64,000 bases of DNA from Fictibacillus arsenicus. GTDB lineage: Bacteria; Bacillota; Bacilli; Bacillales; Fictibacillaceae. The position numbers and the translations under genes are program-made. Every line of letters starts with the position of its first letter. Positions within the stretch are counted from its first letter, which is position 1. The notes beneath the pieces were generated by a model, which saw only the letters and a program-made list of their open reading frames with translations, searched no databases and was not told the DNA's origin. Of the stretch, positions 26,766 through 35,231 are shown in pieces. Where the stretch lies: the NCBI RefSeq assembly GCF_001999465.1, contig NZ_MQMF01000004.1:124001-188000 (forward strand), in the 5' to 3' direction.

Positions 26766-26890
26766 TTTGCGCGTCCCCGCATATCCACACATCTCGAAAT
26801 CAGTTTTCACGGGCTGATCTCTACCTGGATGTGATTTAATATGCTTCGCTTACTTGCGTCATTGGAATCACGCCTTCCTTGTAAAGGTTG
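26766..26890. repeat. Structured non-coding repeat, copy 2
   Basis: In this second copy the hairpin is GAAATCAG / CTGATCTC (26796-26803 and 26814-26821) around TTTTCACGGG, and CGTCATTGGAATCA recurs at 26857-26870. Two base pairs of the hairpin differ from copy 1 on both sides, keeping pairing. After it an inverted repeat TTCTGAAT / ATTCAGAA lies near 26918-26945, upstream of the P-loop gene. Confidence 0.65.
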
Positions 26891-27147
26891 TGTTTCTTTG
26901 TTAACTACATATTAACCTATTCTGAATTTATTTTAAATATTCAGAATAATCAATATTATGTGGTTTGAGCTGTTTTTATTCCACTTTTGTTTGTCATACT
27001 TCTTTTTTCGTAAAATTTCTTTTTATTTCATCATATTTCAACAATTTAATTATTAAACTCTATCCTTAGGCTTTCACCTATTTGTTTCTCCTCTCATAGT
27101 ATGCATGTAGGAAACACAACTAACTAATAAGAGGAGTGTTTTTAACA

Positions 27148-28248
27148 TTGACTGGAAAAATTTTAAATTACTACGCTGGCGGCAATACAGCAAGGGGTTT
27201 TCATAACTTATTCGAATCAAATCTTAACGGCCTTGAACGTCTTTTTATCCTTAAAGGCGGACCGGGAACAGGAAAATCTACTCTGATGAAAGCCATCGGT
27301 AAGAAATGGAACGACGATGGATATGATGTTGAGTACATCCACTGTGGTTCTGATAATGGCTCAATCGATGGAGTCATTCTGCGAGATTTAAAGGTAGGAA
27401 TTGTTGATGGAACGGCTCCGCATGTTATTGAACCCAAAGCTCCAGGTGCCATTGAAGAATACGTGAACTTAGGTATTGCCTGGGATTCCGGTAAGCTGGC
27501 TAAGAATAAGAATGAAATCCTGCAGCTGTCTGAGGAAATTTCTGCTGATTTCCAAACAGCTTATTCAATCTTTCATGAAGCCTTGCTTGTTCATGACGAA
27601 TGGGAAAAGATTTATATCGAGAACATGGACTATAATAAGGCGAATGAACTTACAGATGAACTGATGCACAAATTATTTTCGAAAAAGCAGAACAAACAAG
27701 GTGAAGTCTATCACCGCTTTTTAGGAGCAGCCACTCCACTAGGAGCTAAAGATTTTGTCCCAAATTTAACTGAGGGTTTAAAGGAAAGATACTTTATTAA
27801 AGGACGTCCTGGTTCTGGCAAGTCTACTATGTTAAAAAAGCTTGCAGCGAACGCAGAAGCATCGGGTTATGATGTTGAGATTTATCACTGCGGATTTGAT
27901 CCGAACAGTCTTGATATGGTCATTGTGAGAGAGCTCGGTTTTGCGATTTTTGACAGTACTGCTCCGCACGAATATTTTCCTGAGCGGTCAGGTGATTCTA
28001 TTGTGGATATGTACGCAAAAACGATCACACCAGGTACAGACGAAAAATATGCTGCTGAGCTAAAGGTTATAAGCTGGCGATATTCAGAAAAAATGAAAGA
28101 AGCGATCAGCTTTTTAGCAGAAGCAAAACGAAAGCATGATGAGCTAGAAAAATATTATATTGGAGTGATGGATTTTAAAAAGATTGATGAAATTGAGAAG
28201 TCGCTAAATGCGGAAATTGAAAAAAGAGCTGCTGCAAGACAAAAATAA
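27148..28248 (+). CDS. Tandem P-loop ATPase (PRK06851-like)
   Basis: This 366-residue protein starts from TTG 27148 (GAGGAG 11 nt upstream; a GTG at 27136 is too close to the site). It has two similar halves. The first has FILKGGPGTGKSTLMK (about residues 33-48) and YIHCGSDNGSIDGVILRDL; the second has YFIKGRPGSGKSTMLKKL (about 216-233) and IYHCGFDPNSLDMVIVREL. Both contain DxTAPH. Each half thus carries its own Walker A motif, an internal duplication. It is annotated in relatives only as a nucleotide-binding or kinase-like protein. Its role is unknown; the gene stands alone with a terminator. Confidence 0.8.
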   Translation: MTGKILNYYAGGNTARGFHNLFESNLNGLERLFILKGGPGTGKSTLMKAIGKKWNDDGYDVEYIHCGSDNGSIDGVILRDLKVGIVDGTAPHVIEPKAPGAIEEYVNLGIAWDSGKLAKNKNEILQLSEEISADFQTAYSIFHEALLVHDEWEKIYIENMDYNKANELTDELMHKLFSKKQNKQGEVYHRFLGAATPLGAKDFVPNLTEGLKERYFIKGRPGSGKSTMLKKLAANAEASGYDVEIYHCGFDPNSLDMVIVRELGFAIFDSTAPHEYFPERSGDSIVDMYAKTITPGTDEKYAAELKVISWRYSEKMKEAISFLAEAKRKHDELEKYYIGVMDFKKIDEIEKSLNAEIEKRAAARQK

Positions 28249-28259
28249 GATACCTCTAG

Positions 28260-28288
28260 GTCGCCATTTTTGGATGGCGGCTTTTTTT
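28260..28288 (+). terminator. Terminator after the P-loop gene
   Basis: The stem GTCGCCAT / ATGGCGGC (one G-U pair) is followed by seven T. Confidence 0.85.
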
Positions 28289-28332
28289 GTTATGATGATT
28301 ACATGTTAAATCATACATATGGAGGACTGGAT

Positions 28333-28785
28333 ATGAATACTAAGGAAGGCAAATTGGTCCAAGATCTTTACCAACGCTTTTTGAATGCATGGAATGAACG
28401 AAATGCTCGAGCTATGGCTGATCATTTTACCGGAGATGCCGAGATGATCGGCTATGATGGAAGCCAGGCGATCGGTCGTGACGAAATTTATTCACATCTG
28501 AGTCCTATCTTCGAAAACTTTCCTACACCACCTTATCACGGGAAAGTGAAAAGTGTTTCTTTTTTAAGCGATAACGCTGTGATCCTGCGTGCGATTGCTG
28601 GAATGGTCCCAATCGGAAAGACAGAACTTTCCCCTGAGCTGAATACACATCATACAGTCGTTGCGGTAAAAGAAGGCGAAAGCTGGCTCATTAAGCTTTT
28701 TCAAAACACACCCGCACAGTTTCATGGCCGACCAGAACTTTTAGAAAAAATGACGGATGAGCTAAAAGAATTGATTAATAAGTAA
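28333..28785 (+). CDS. SnoaL/DUF4440-like protein (SgcJ/EcaC family)
   Basis: This 150-residue NTF2-fold protein uses ATG 28333 because GGAGG lies at the correct distance; the open frame continues upstream but has no better site. LYQRFLNAWNERNARAMADHF opens the cone-shaped domain and VVAVKEGESWLIKLFQNTP closes it. Members of the SgcJ/EcaC group are poorly characterised, with no metal or catalytic residue evident here. It is a single gene. Confidence 0.78.
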   Translation: MNTKEGKLVQDLYQRFLNAWNERNARAMADHFTGDAEMIGYDGSQAIGRDEIYSHLSPIFENFPTPPYHGKVKSVSFLSDNAVILRAIAGMVPIGKTELSPELNTHHTVVAVKEGESWLIKLFQNTPAQFHGRPELLEKMTDELKELINK

Positions 28786-28787
28786 AA

Positions 28788-28812
28788 GAACCCGCTGGCT
28801 GCCAGCGGGTTC
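28788..28812. terminator. Bidirectional terminator
   Basis: The 11-bp GC-rich stem GAACCCGCTGG / CCAGCGGGTTC lies between converging genes. Confidence 0.8.
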
Positions 28813-28822
28813 TTCTCTATAA

Positions 28823-29014
28823 CTAATGTTTACCTAATAAGTCCAATATACCTTTGTAGATCAATACAGCTGCGAACACTAAAACGGTTAGGATAGCGAT
28901 AATCTTGATCGCAGGACCGAACGCAGCTAAAAACGTTCCGCCTAACGGCAATCCGAGTAGAAAATAACCAGCTAGTAGAGCACCAATCAATGTTAACACG
29001 TTTGTATTAGACAT
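28823..29014 (-). CDS. Small two-helix membrane protein
   Basis: This 63-residue protein has two hydrophobic segments (about 6-27 and 34-56) joined by a glycine-rich loop. ATG 29014 has AAGGAGG 7-8 nt upstream. The family is not recognised. The leader carries a hairpin (29026-29053) right before the ribosome site. Confidence 0.7.
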   Translation of the reverse strand: MSNTNVLTLIGALLAGYFLLGLPLGGTFLAAFGPAIKIIAILTVLVFAAVLIYKGILDLLGKH

Positions 29015-29025
29015 ATTGCGCCTCC

Positions 29026-29053
29026 TTATAACAGATTTTTCTGCTTGTTATAA
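29026..29053 (-). promoter_or_regulatory. Inverted repeat abutting the ribosome site of a small membrane gene
   Basis: On the minus strand TTATAACA and TGTTATAA flank a 12-nt centre that contains CAGA/TCTG. The right arm directly touches GGAGG of the 63-residue gene. It could be an operator, or an RNA hairpin controlling ribosome access. Confidence 0.5.
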
Positions 29054-29125
29054 GGTATGCACGATTGGGGCAAGTGGTTAACAGAGGATATTCTGTCGGG
29101 TTTTCTAGATAATCTTGTCCACTTG

Positions 29126-29971
29126 CTATTTTAATAGACTCGTATAGTCTTTCTTCGGTACAATGCCCTCTTCTCCGGCACGATTTAACAGCGTAGTAAT
29201 AGCTTCAAAACCTTTATCTCCAAGATCAGCGGTAAAATCATTTACATAGAGATTAATGTGAGACTGCGCTACTTCTGGAGACAGCTCACTCGCATGCTGC
29301 ATCACATAATCTTTCGAAGCTCCAGGATTCTGCCACGCATATTCTACTGATTCTATTATCCACTTTGTAATAGATTCTAAATCTAGTGAACGGCGGGCGA
29401 TAATCGCGCCTAACGGAATCGGAAGCCCTGTATCTTCTTCCCACCAGTTCCCCATATCCGCAAGCATCGTCAGTCCATAGTCTTGGTACGTGAATCTCGC
29501 TTCATGAATAACAAGACCGGCGTCGATCCGTCCATCTTTAACGGCTGGCATAATCTCATTAAACGGCATCACGATGATCTCGCCAACTCCGCCGGGAACA
29601 TTTTGTGCAGCCCACAAACGGAACAGCATATAAGCAGTGGAACGTTCGCTCGGAACAGCGACCTTCTTACCAGAAAGCATCTCAGGACTTGCATCACCTG
29701 ACTGATTGACGAGAACGAGCGGACCGCAGCCGCGCCCTAGTGCACCTCCACATGGAATAAGTGCATATTTATCTAACACCCATGGCAGTGCGGCATAAGA
29801 AATTTTCAAAATATCAAGTTCATCTGATCGAGCCGCTAGACCATTTGTTATATCGATATCTGCATATGTAACGTCAAATTCAGGTGCACCAGGCACAAGA
29901 CCATGAACCAGAGCGTGAAAAACAAACGTATCATTCGGACAAGGAGAAAAAGCAATACTCATTTTACTCAT
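29126..29971 (-). CDS. mqnD: 1,4-dihydroxy-6-naphthoate synthase
   Basis: This 281-residue protein of the MqnA/MqnD fold resembles periplasmic binding proteins but is cytoplasmic. SIAFSPCPNDTFVFHALVHG opens the protein, and KKVAVPSERSTAYMLFRLW and DAGLVIHEARFTY are family segments. It acts late in the futalosine route to menaquinone, turning cyclic dehypoxanthine futalosine into dihydroxynaphthoate. Its start overlaps the mqnB stop by one base, and GGAGG is 7 nt upstream. B. subtilis uses the classical Men pathway instead. The other mqn genes are not in this window. Confidence 0.92.
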   Translation of the reverse strand: MSKMSIAFSPCPNDTFVFHALVHGLVPGAPEFDVTYADIDITNGLAARSDELDILKISYAALPWVLDKYALIPCGGALGRGCGPLVLVNQSGDASPEMLSGKKVAVPSERSTAYMLFRLWAAQNVPGGVGEIIVMPFNEIMPAVKDGRIDAGLVIHEARFTYQDYGLTMLADMGNWWEEDTGLPIPLGAIIARRSLDLESITKWIIESVEYAWQNPGASKDYVMQHASELSPEVAQSHINLYVNDFTADLGDKGFEAITTLLNRAGEEGIVPKKDYTSLLK

Positions 29972-30624
29972 TACAAAACCTCCACAATAACTTTACTGGC
30001 TGATTCCAGTGTAACTAATGCATCTTTAATCCGCCAAGCAGAACGATCCCGGGGACCGATTGGGTTAGAGATGGATCGAATCTCTAAAACTGGCAAACCA
30101 AACTCTTTTGCCGCCATCGCCACTCCGTACCCTTCCATCGCTTCAGCCAATGCACCAGGTTCACGCTGTTGCAGTTTAGAGGTTGTTTCTGCAGTCCCTG
30201 TTACCGTTGATAACGTTAAAATGTTTCCAGCTTGCACAGGTATATTTGCTGCTTTAATCGATTCCAATAAAATTTGAACTAAATCACTATCCGTTTTCAC
30301 ACGGGTAGAAGCTCCAAACCCGAGCTCGTCCAATGTAATAAAACCTTCTGGCGATTCGGCACCTAAATCAGCAGAAACTATTTCGTTAGCAATCACGAGT
30401 GAACCAACCTCTGCTTTCTCTTTAAATCCGCCGGCTATGCCCATGTTTATAACAAGGTCATATTCGTCAGCTGCCAAAGCTTTTGCCGTCTGGATCCCAG
30501 CAGAAATAGGACCGACGCCTGCCAGCTTAACGTCAATCCTTGAATCCGTGCCAATTCCTCGCAATATGGCATCCCGTTCTGCTTCTACTGAGGTCATGAT
30601 TAAAATGCGGCGATATTTATTCAT
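29971..30624 (-). CDS. mqnB: Futalosine hydrolase
   Basis: This 217-residue nucleosidase is of the MTA/SAH family. VINMGIAGGFKEKAEVGSLV and EAMEGYGVAMAAKEFGLPVL are the phosphorylase-fold signatures; EAMEGYG holds the ribose-binding Glu and the catalytic centre. It releases hypoxanthine from futalosine in menaquinone synthesis. The gene is coupled to mqnD by a one-base overlap. The start ATG follows GCGGAGGG. Confidence 0.92.
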   Translation of the reverse strand: MNKYRRILIMTSVEAERDAILRGIGTDSRIDVKLAGVGPISAGIQTAKALAADEYDLVINMGIAGGFKEKAEVGSLVIANEIVSADLGAESPEGFITLDELGFGASTRVKTDSDLVQILLESIKAANIPVQAGNILTLSTVTGTAETTSKLQQREPGALAEAMEGYGVAMAAKEFGLPVLEIRSISNPIGPRDRSAWRIKDALVTLESASKVIVEVL

Positions 30625-30642
30625 TGAGATCCCTCCGCGTTT

Positions 30643-31839
30643 TTAGCTTAACTTTTTAATGAAAACCACTTTCAGATAGTTACCTTCTTTGAACTCTTTA
30701 TGTGTCTTGAAATCTGCAGGAAGTTTGTATTCCTCTAAGATTTCATACGTACCACCTGTTTGTTTAAATGCTGATGCAATAAAGTCTTTGAACTTTCTCA
30801 TACCGAACGTACTGCAGTTGGATGATGCCACAATAACTCCATTTTCTTCTGTAATCTGAATCGCTTGTGCCAGCAGCTCAGGGTAATCCTTCCCTGCACT
30901 GAAAGTATGCTTTTTTGAGCGGGCAAAGCTTGGCGGGTCGAGAATGACAAGATCAAACGAAAGCTCTTTTCGAACCGCATACTTAAAATAGTTGAATACA
31001 TCTTCCACAATGATGTCGTGATCTTCGTAATCCAGGCCGTTCACACTGAACTGCTCCTGTGTTTTGCTTCTGCTCCTGTTTGCCAAGTCGACACTTGTTG
31101 TTTTTGTTGCTCCCCCTAGTGCAGCTGCAACTGAAAAAGCACCTGTATACGAGAACGTGTTTAATACCGTTTTTCCTTTTGCATATCGGTCACGAATCGT
31201 TTTACGAACGTCTCGCTGATCTAAGAAAACACCGACCATCGCGCCATCGTTTAAATAAACCGCAAAGTGGATGCCATTTTCTCGTACAATTAAAGGACTT
31301 GGCGCTTGCTCACCTTCCACAAAGTCATCATCATCGATGTACTTTCCTTTTACAGCAAAACGCTTTTTCTCATAAAGTCCCTTTACCTTAACGACGTTTT
31401 TAAGTGACTCGATCACTTCCTCTTTAAACGCATAGATTCCTTCACTATACCAAGTGAGGACATAATAGCCGTTATAATGATCAATTGTCAGTCCGCCGAT
31501 TCCGTCTCCTTCGCCGTTAAAAACACGGAACGCCGTCGTTTCATAATCGTTGTACAGTGCTTCTCGATGATTGATCGCTTTCTTTATTTTCTTTTCGAAA
31601 AAGCTTTGATCGATCACTTCTTGGGAATTTTGAGTCAGGACCCATCCTCGTCCTTTATTCTGCTTGCCGTAGTACCCTTTTCCAAGGAACACATTCTTGT
31701 CATCAAACAGCTCGATGATTGTACCTTCTTCTTTTACATTGCTGATATTTTGAACAGCATCCTCTGTAATAAGAGGATAGCCAGCTTTTAAGCCCTTCAC
31801 ATATGAAGATTTCACTTTTAACCGGACGTTCTTTTTCAT
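30643..31839 (-). CDS. Class I rRNA large-subunit methyltransferase (RlmI-like)
   Basis: This 398-residue protein has an N-terminal PUA domain (about 1-80, KVKSSYVKGLKAGYPLI) and a SAM-dependent methyltransferase domain. LNTFSYTGAFSVAAALGGA is the SAM loop and LVILDPPSFARSKK the catalytic DPP motif. It matches YwbD/RlmI-type cytosine-5 methyltransferases acting on 23S rRNA; the target position is not shown here. Its start overlaps the recQ stop by 4 nt. Confidence 0.88.
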   Translation of the reverse strand: MKKNVRLKVKSSYVKGLKAGYPLITEDAVQNISNVKEEGTIIELFDDKNVFLGKGYYGKQNKGRGWVLTQNSQEVIDQSFFEKKIKKAINHREALYNDYETTAFRVFNGEGDGIGGLTIDHYNGYYVLTWYSEGIYAFKEEVIESLKNVVKVKGLYEKKRFAVKGKYIDDDDFVEGEQAPSPLIVRENGIHFAVYLNDGAMVGVFLDQRDVRKTIRDRYAKGKTVLNTFSYTGAFSVAAALGGATKTTSVDLANRSRSKTQEQFSVNGLDYEDHDIIVEDVFNYFKYAVRKELSFDLVILDPPSFARSKKHTFSAGKDYPELLAQAIQITEENGVIVASSNCSTFGMRKFKDFIASAFKQTGGTYEILEEYKLPADFKTHKEFKEGNYLKVVFIKKLS

Positions 31840-33983
31840 AATGTCACCCGTTTCCCATTCTCATTTTGAAGCAAAAACACTTTAATCATAAAATAGCTTA
31901 CTTCATCAGGAAGCAATTCTTTGATCGGCTTTAACTTTTCTCCGCCAGCCTGCTGGATGGCGTTCTCGATCTCAGCGATGTATTCATCTGGAATAAGATC
32001 TTCCATGTGAACGTCCATCCCTTCCTGCATGCATTGAATCAGGTGGCTTTCTACTGTACTTACAGCCAGATTCCGATGCTCCGCTATTTCTTCAACAGAC
32101 ATTTCCTCTTTATAAAACGTGTATGTTTCAAGGTGAGAATTTGGTGTCGATTTTTTCTTATTAGGGTCTGTCCCCGGGACAGACCCTTTCACTGCATTTT
32201 CTTTGCGCTCGGGGTTTTGTACTAAAAACTCTAAAATAGCCTCAATAAACTGTTCACCATACTTCTCAAGTTTATTTTGGCCAACTCCTGTAACGGTTAA
32301 AAACTCTTCTTTTGTTTCAGGAAGTTTTACGCACATATCTTTCAACGCCGTATCTGCAAAAATAACGAACGGAGGCACGTTTTCTTTTTCTGCGATCGCC
32401 TTACGTACCGTTCTGAGCTCTTCAAACAATGGATCATCATTAGATACTTGCTTTGTCTTAACGGCTTCTTTTCGCATTACCGTTTCTTTACCTAACAGAA
32501 CTTCTTTTCCTTTTTCCTTTATGTAAAGAGTCGGGAAAGAGCCATGCTCTACTGCAATCAGTTCTTGAGAGATAAAGAATTCGATAAAGTCGGTAACTTC
32601 TTTTATGCTTTTTTCTTTCATCATGCCGTATGTTGGCAGTTTGTGGAATCGCAGCTCCATCACTTTTTTATTTTTAGATCCTGTCAGCACTTGGGCGATG
32701 ATCGTTTTACCGAATCTCTTCTGCCCCATCCGTACGATACAGGACAGCACGATTTGAGCTTCCCGCGTTACTTCAATGCTTTCTCGTGAATCCGTACAAT
32801 TGCCGCAGCGTTCGCATGGAGGAATTTCTTCGTCACTAAAATAACGCACGATCATTTTTTGAAGACAGCTCTCTGTATGACAGTAATCCACCATGAGCTG
32901 CAGTTTCTCAAGTTCCTGTGAGATGCGGTCTGATTCACTCGACTGGTCAATCAGGAACCTCTGCACTTGAACGTCCTGAGAGGAATATAGCAAAATACAT
33001 TCACTCGGAAGTCCGTCTCGGCCAGCACGGCCAGCTTCCTGATAATAGCTTTCCATATTTTTCGGCAGCTGAAAATGAATGACATATCGGATATTTGACT
33101 TATCGATTCCCATACCAAACGCAGATGTCGCGACCATTACAGAAGATTCATCTTGCAAGAACTGCTCCTGCTGCTCCATTCGCTCTTGGTCGTTCATCCC
33201 GGCATGGTAGCGTGAAACATGGATATCACTCTTTTTTAGATGCTCATACAGCTGATCAACCGTCTTTCGTGTCGCCGCATAAATGATACCCGCTTCTTTT
33301 TCGTTCTTTTTAATAAAATCTTTTAGAAAAGAGAGACGATCTTGTCCTTTAATCACTGAAAAAGAAAGATTCTCACGCTCAAAACCTGTTAAGACCGTTT
33401 TATTTTCATCGATATCCAGCGACCAGCAAATATCCTGGCGGACTCTTGGAGTAGCAGTTGCTGTTAACGCGAGAACAACAGGCCGCTTATGTAAGTTCCC
33501 TATCATTCTCTGGATACGCTGATAGCTCGGCCGGAAATCGTGGCCCCATTGTGAGATACAATGCGCCTCATCCACAGCTACTAATGGAATATCGATTTGT
33601 CTTAAATGATCCATAAAGTCATAGGATTCGAGTCTTTCTGGTGCAATATATAAAAGTTTATATTCTCCGCGCTTCGCCTTTTCAATCCGATCTCTTGTTT
33701 CTGCCGCTGTTATCGAACTATTAATGAAGGCCGCGGAAATTCCTAGCTGCAATAATGTATCAACCTGATCTTTCATCAATGAAATTAATGGAGAAATAAC
33801 AATCGTTGTTCCTTCAAAAACAAGGGCAGGAATCTGATAGCAGATCGATTTACCTCCGCCTGTCGGCATGACACAAAGAGTATCTTCACCTGCTAAAACT
33901 GATTGTATCGCTTGCTCTTGTCCATTCCGGAATGAAGAATAACCGTAATGCAACTCTAGCATTTGCTTTGCTTTTTGTATCAA
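31836..33983 (-). CDS. recQ: RecQ-type ATP-dependent DNA helicase
   Basis: This 715-residue superfamily 2 helicase has Walker A VMPTGGGKSICYQ, DEAH box VDEAHCISQWGHDFRPSY and motif VI YYQEAGRAGRDG. A zinc-binding C-terminal domain follows with CERCGNC, then an HRDC domain (about 510-585) and a C-terminal HTH_40 region (about 630-700). The linker between HRDC and HTH includes GSVPGTDP, encoded by a 25-nt palindrome. The start is TTG 33983 with GAGGGGGG 10-12 nt upstream. It is co-transcribed with the rRNA methyltransferase and possibly mqnB-mqnD. Confidence 0.92.
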   Translation of the reverse strand: MIQKAKQMLELHYGYSSFRNGQEQAIQSVLAGEDTLCVMPTGGGKSICYQIPALVFEGTTIVISPLISLMKDQVDTLLQLGISAAFINSSITAAETRDRIEKAKRGEYKLLYIAPERLESYDFMDHLRQIDIPLVAVDEAHCISQWGHDFRPSYQRIQRMIGNLHKRPVVLALTATATPRVRQDICWSLDIDENKTVLTGFERENLSFSVIKGQDRLSFLKDFIKKNEKEAGIIYAATRKTVDQLYEHLKKSDIHVSRYHAGMNDQERMEQQEQFLQDESSVMVATSAFGMGIDKSNIRYVIHFQLPKNMESYYQEAGRAGRDGLPSECILLYSSQDVQVQRFLIDQSSESDRISQELEKLQLMVDYCHTESCLQKMIVRYFSDEEIPPCERCGNCTDSRESIEVTREAQIVLSCIVRMGQKRFGKTIIAQVLTGSKNKKVMELRFHKLPTYGMMKEKSIKEVTDFIEFFISQELIAVEHGSFPTLYIKEKGKEVLLGKETVMRKEAVKTKQVSNDDPLFEELRTVRKAIAEKENVPPFVIFADTALKDMCVKLPETKEEFLTVTGVGQNKLEKYGEQFIEAILEFLVQNPERKENAVKGSVPGTDPNKKKSTPNSHLETYTFYKEEMSVEEIAEHRNLAVSTVESHLIQCMQEGMDVHMEDLIPDEYIAEIENAIQQAGGEKLKPIKELLPDEVSYFMIKVFLLQNENGKRVTL
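32163..32187. repeat. Perfect 25-nt palindrome inside recQ
   Basis: AGGGTCTGTCCC and its reverse complement flank one central C. It is in frame and encodes GSVPGTDP in the interdomain linker of RecQ. It looks like a dispersed palindromic element tolerated inside a coding region. Confidence 0.75.
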
Positions 33984-34148
33984 AACTTTTCTTGCCCCCC
34001 TCAGGTAGAGTCATCTCTTGATTATAAAGGTACAGCCCTAACATAGCAAAGACACATCTTACCGATTATATGTTATGAAAAGAGGCAGACTTATTATTAA
34101 AATGTGATACATTAGAAAATGGAGAAAATAGAAAAGGAGTTTTTACAT

Positions 34149-34496
34149 ATGACAAATCATGAAAACAACAATTTACCGCCAAAGACATGTTCGATTGAAA
34201 GACTAGTAACAATGCCATCAGATGTTGAAATGGTCATTGCAGGCAAGAAGACTGCTACTCGCCGTAACGGCAGATATGCTGATGTAGGCGAGATCATGGA
34301 ATTGCATGGCCACAAGTTTGTGGTGGACAATGTTTACTCTCAGTCTTTAGGAGAATTAACGGACAAGCATGCTCAAGATGAAGGTTTTGAAACAGTAGAA
34401 GCTTATAAAGAAGCGATTTTATCATACCACCCAGGAATGCCTTGGCTTCCTCACATGCAAGTATGGGTGCACGAATTCAGTCCTGTTAAAGGTTAA
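34149..34496 (+). CDS. ASCH-domain protein
   Basis: This 115-residue protein starts from ATG 34149 (AAAGGAG 10 nt upstream). The ASCH (PUA-like) core includes VEMVIAGKKTATRRNGRY, the typical K-T-x-T-R strand, and a C-terminal PWLPHMQVWVHEF. ASCH proteins bind RNA or act as amidohydrolases on modified nucleosides; the role here is unknown. A membrane protein gene follows 11 nt later and may be co-transcribed. Confidence 0.82.
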   Translation: MTNHENNNLPPKTCSIERLVTMPSDVEMVIAGKKTATRRNGRYADVGEIMELHGHKFVVDNVYSQSLGELTDKHAQDEGFETVEAYKEAILSYHPGMPWLPHMQVWVHEFSPVKG

Positions 34497-34507
34497 TAAA
34501 CACTGGA

Positions 34508-34948
34508 ATGGATTTGCTGTATAGGGGATTACTTTATATTCATATTCTCAGCGTTATTGTTTCTATTGGTCCCTTCTTTATCCTGTTTCCGATTATAAAA
34601 AAACTTCGGACAGCTGAAGATGCTGAAATGAACGCACATGTTGGTACATTTCGTTTTATCGTGTGGCTGGCCAAACACGCCGGTCATGTCCTAGTAGGAT
34701 CAGGAGTTCTTCTATTGCTTTTAGGACCATGGACATGGAGTACACCATGGGTTTTAGTGACACTGATTATTTTATTTTGCTCCCTGTTCTTTTTGGCGCG
34801 TGCCTTTTCACCGACACTTCGCAGATTTGAAGAAGAAGGCAGCGATCAAAATTTATTGGCAGACAAATTGAAAAAAGCTGTGTGGATCTACCTTATTTTA
34901 CTGATGATTATGTTGTGGTTCATGGTAGTGAAGCCATATTTATGGTAG
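34508..34948 (+). CDS. Four-helix membrane protein (DUF2269-like)
   Basis: This 146-residue protein has four hydrophobic segments (about 5-27, 45-70, 75-97, 122-142). A histidine in LLYIHILSVIVSIGPFF and another in AKHAGHVLVGSG are placed like heme or copper-associated small membrane proteins. The family name is tentative and the function is unknown. The ribosome site is weak, consistent with coupling to the ASCH gene. It ends before a strong terminator. Confidence 0.6.
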   Translation: MDLLYRGLLYIHILSVIVSIGPFFILFPIIKKLRTAEDAEMNAHVGTFRFIVWLAKHAGHVLVGSGVLLLLLGPWTWSTPWVLVTLIILFCSLFFLARAFSPTLRRFEEEGSDQNLLADKLKKAVWIYLILLMIMLWFMVVKPYLW

Positions 34949-34957
34949 AGAGAATGG

Positions 34958-34986
34958 AAGCTGGCTGATTGTGGCCGGCTTTTTTG
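34958..34986 (+). terminator. Terminator
   Basis: The stem AAGCTGGC / GCCGGCTT (one G-U) is followed by six T. Confidence 0.8.
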
Positions 34987-35024
34987 TTTATCATAGTCTT
35001 GTCCGTTTCAGAAGGACACATTGT

Positions 35025-35126
35025 TAAATTTGTGGATTGAGGTCTGAAATTTGTGGATTGAACGCCAGAACTTTTGGATTGAAGTTGCTTTTTTCTGGAT
35101 TCAGCACTGTTTTTTCTGGATTAACT
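35025..35126. repeat. Tandem array A, five units of exactly 21 bp
   Basis: The hexamer TGGATT occurs at 35033, 35054, 35075, 35096 and 35117, an exact 21-bp period. The first two units share AATTTGTGGATTGA; the last two share TTTTTTCTGGATT. Between the hexamers sequence drifts freely. It lies in a gene-free region between a terminator and a small membrane gene. Confidence 0.8.
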
Positions 35127-35231
35127 GTATGGATGTCTTTTTGAAAAAGAACACGCTATTGAAAAAAGAATTTCTCTCTATATGTAGAATAGATATAGTA
35201 ATAAGTCCTATATAAGGATTGGAGACCACCC

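Noticed and set aside
35025-35126. CRISPR array
   Set aside because: Units are 20-21 bp in total with no separate repeat and unique spacer, the conserved core is 6 bp, and no cas genes are in the window. The same holds for arrays B, C and D.
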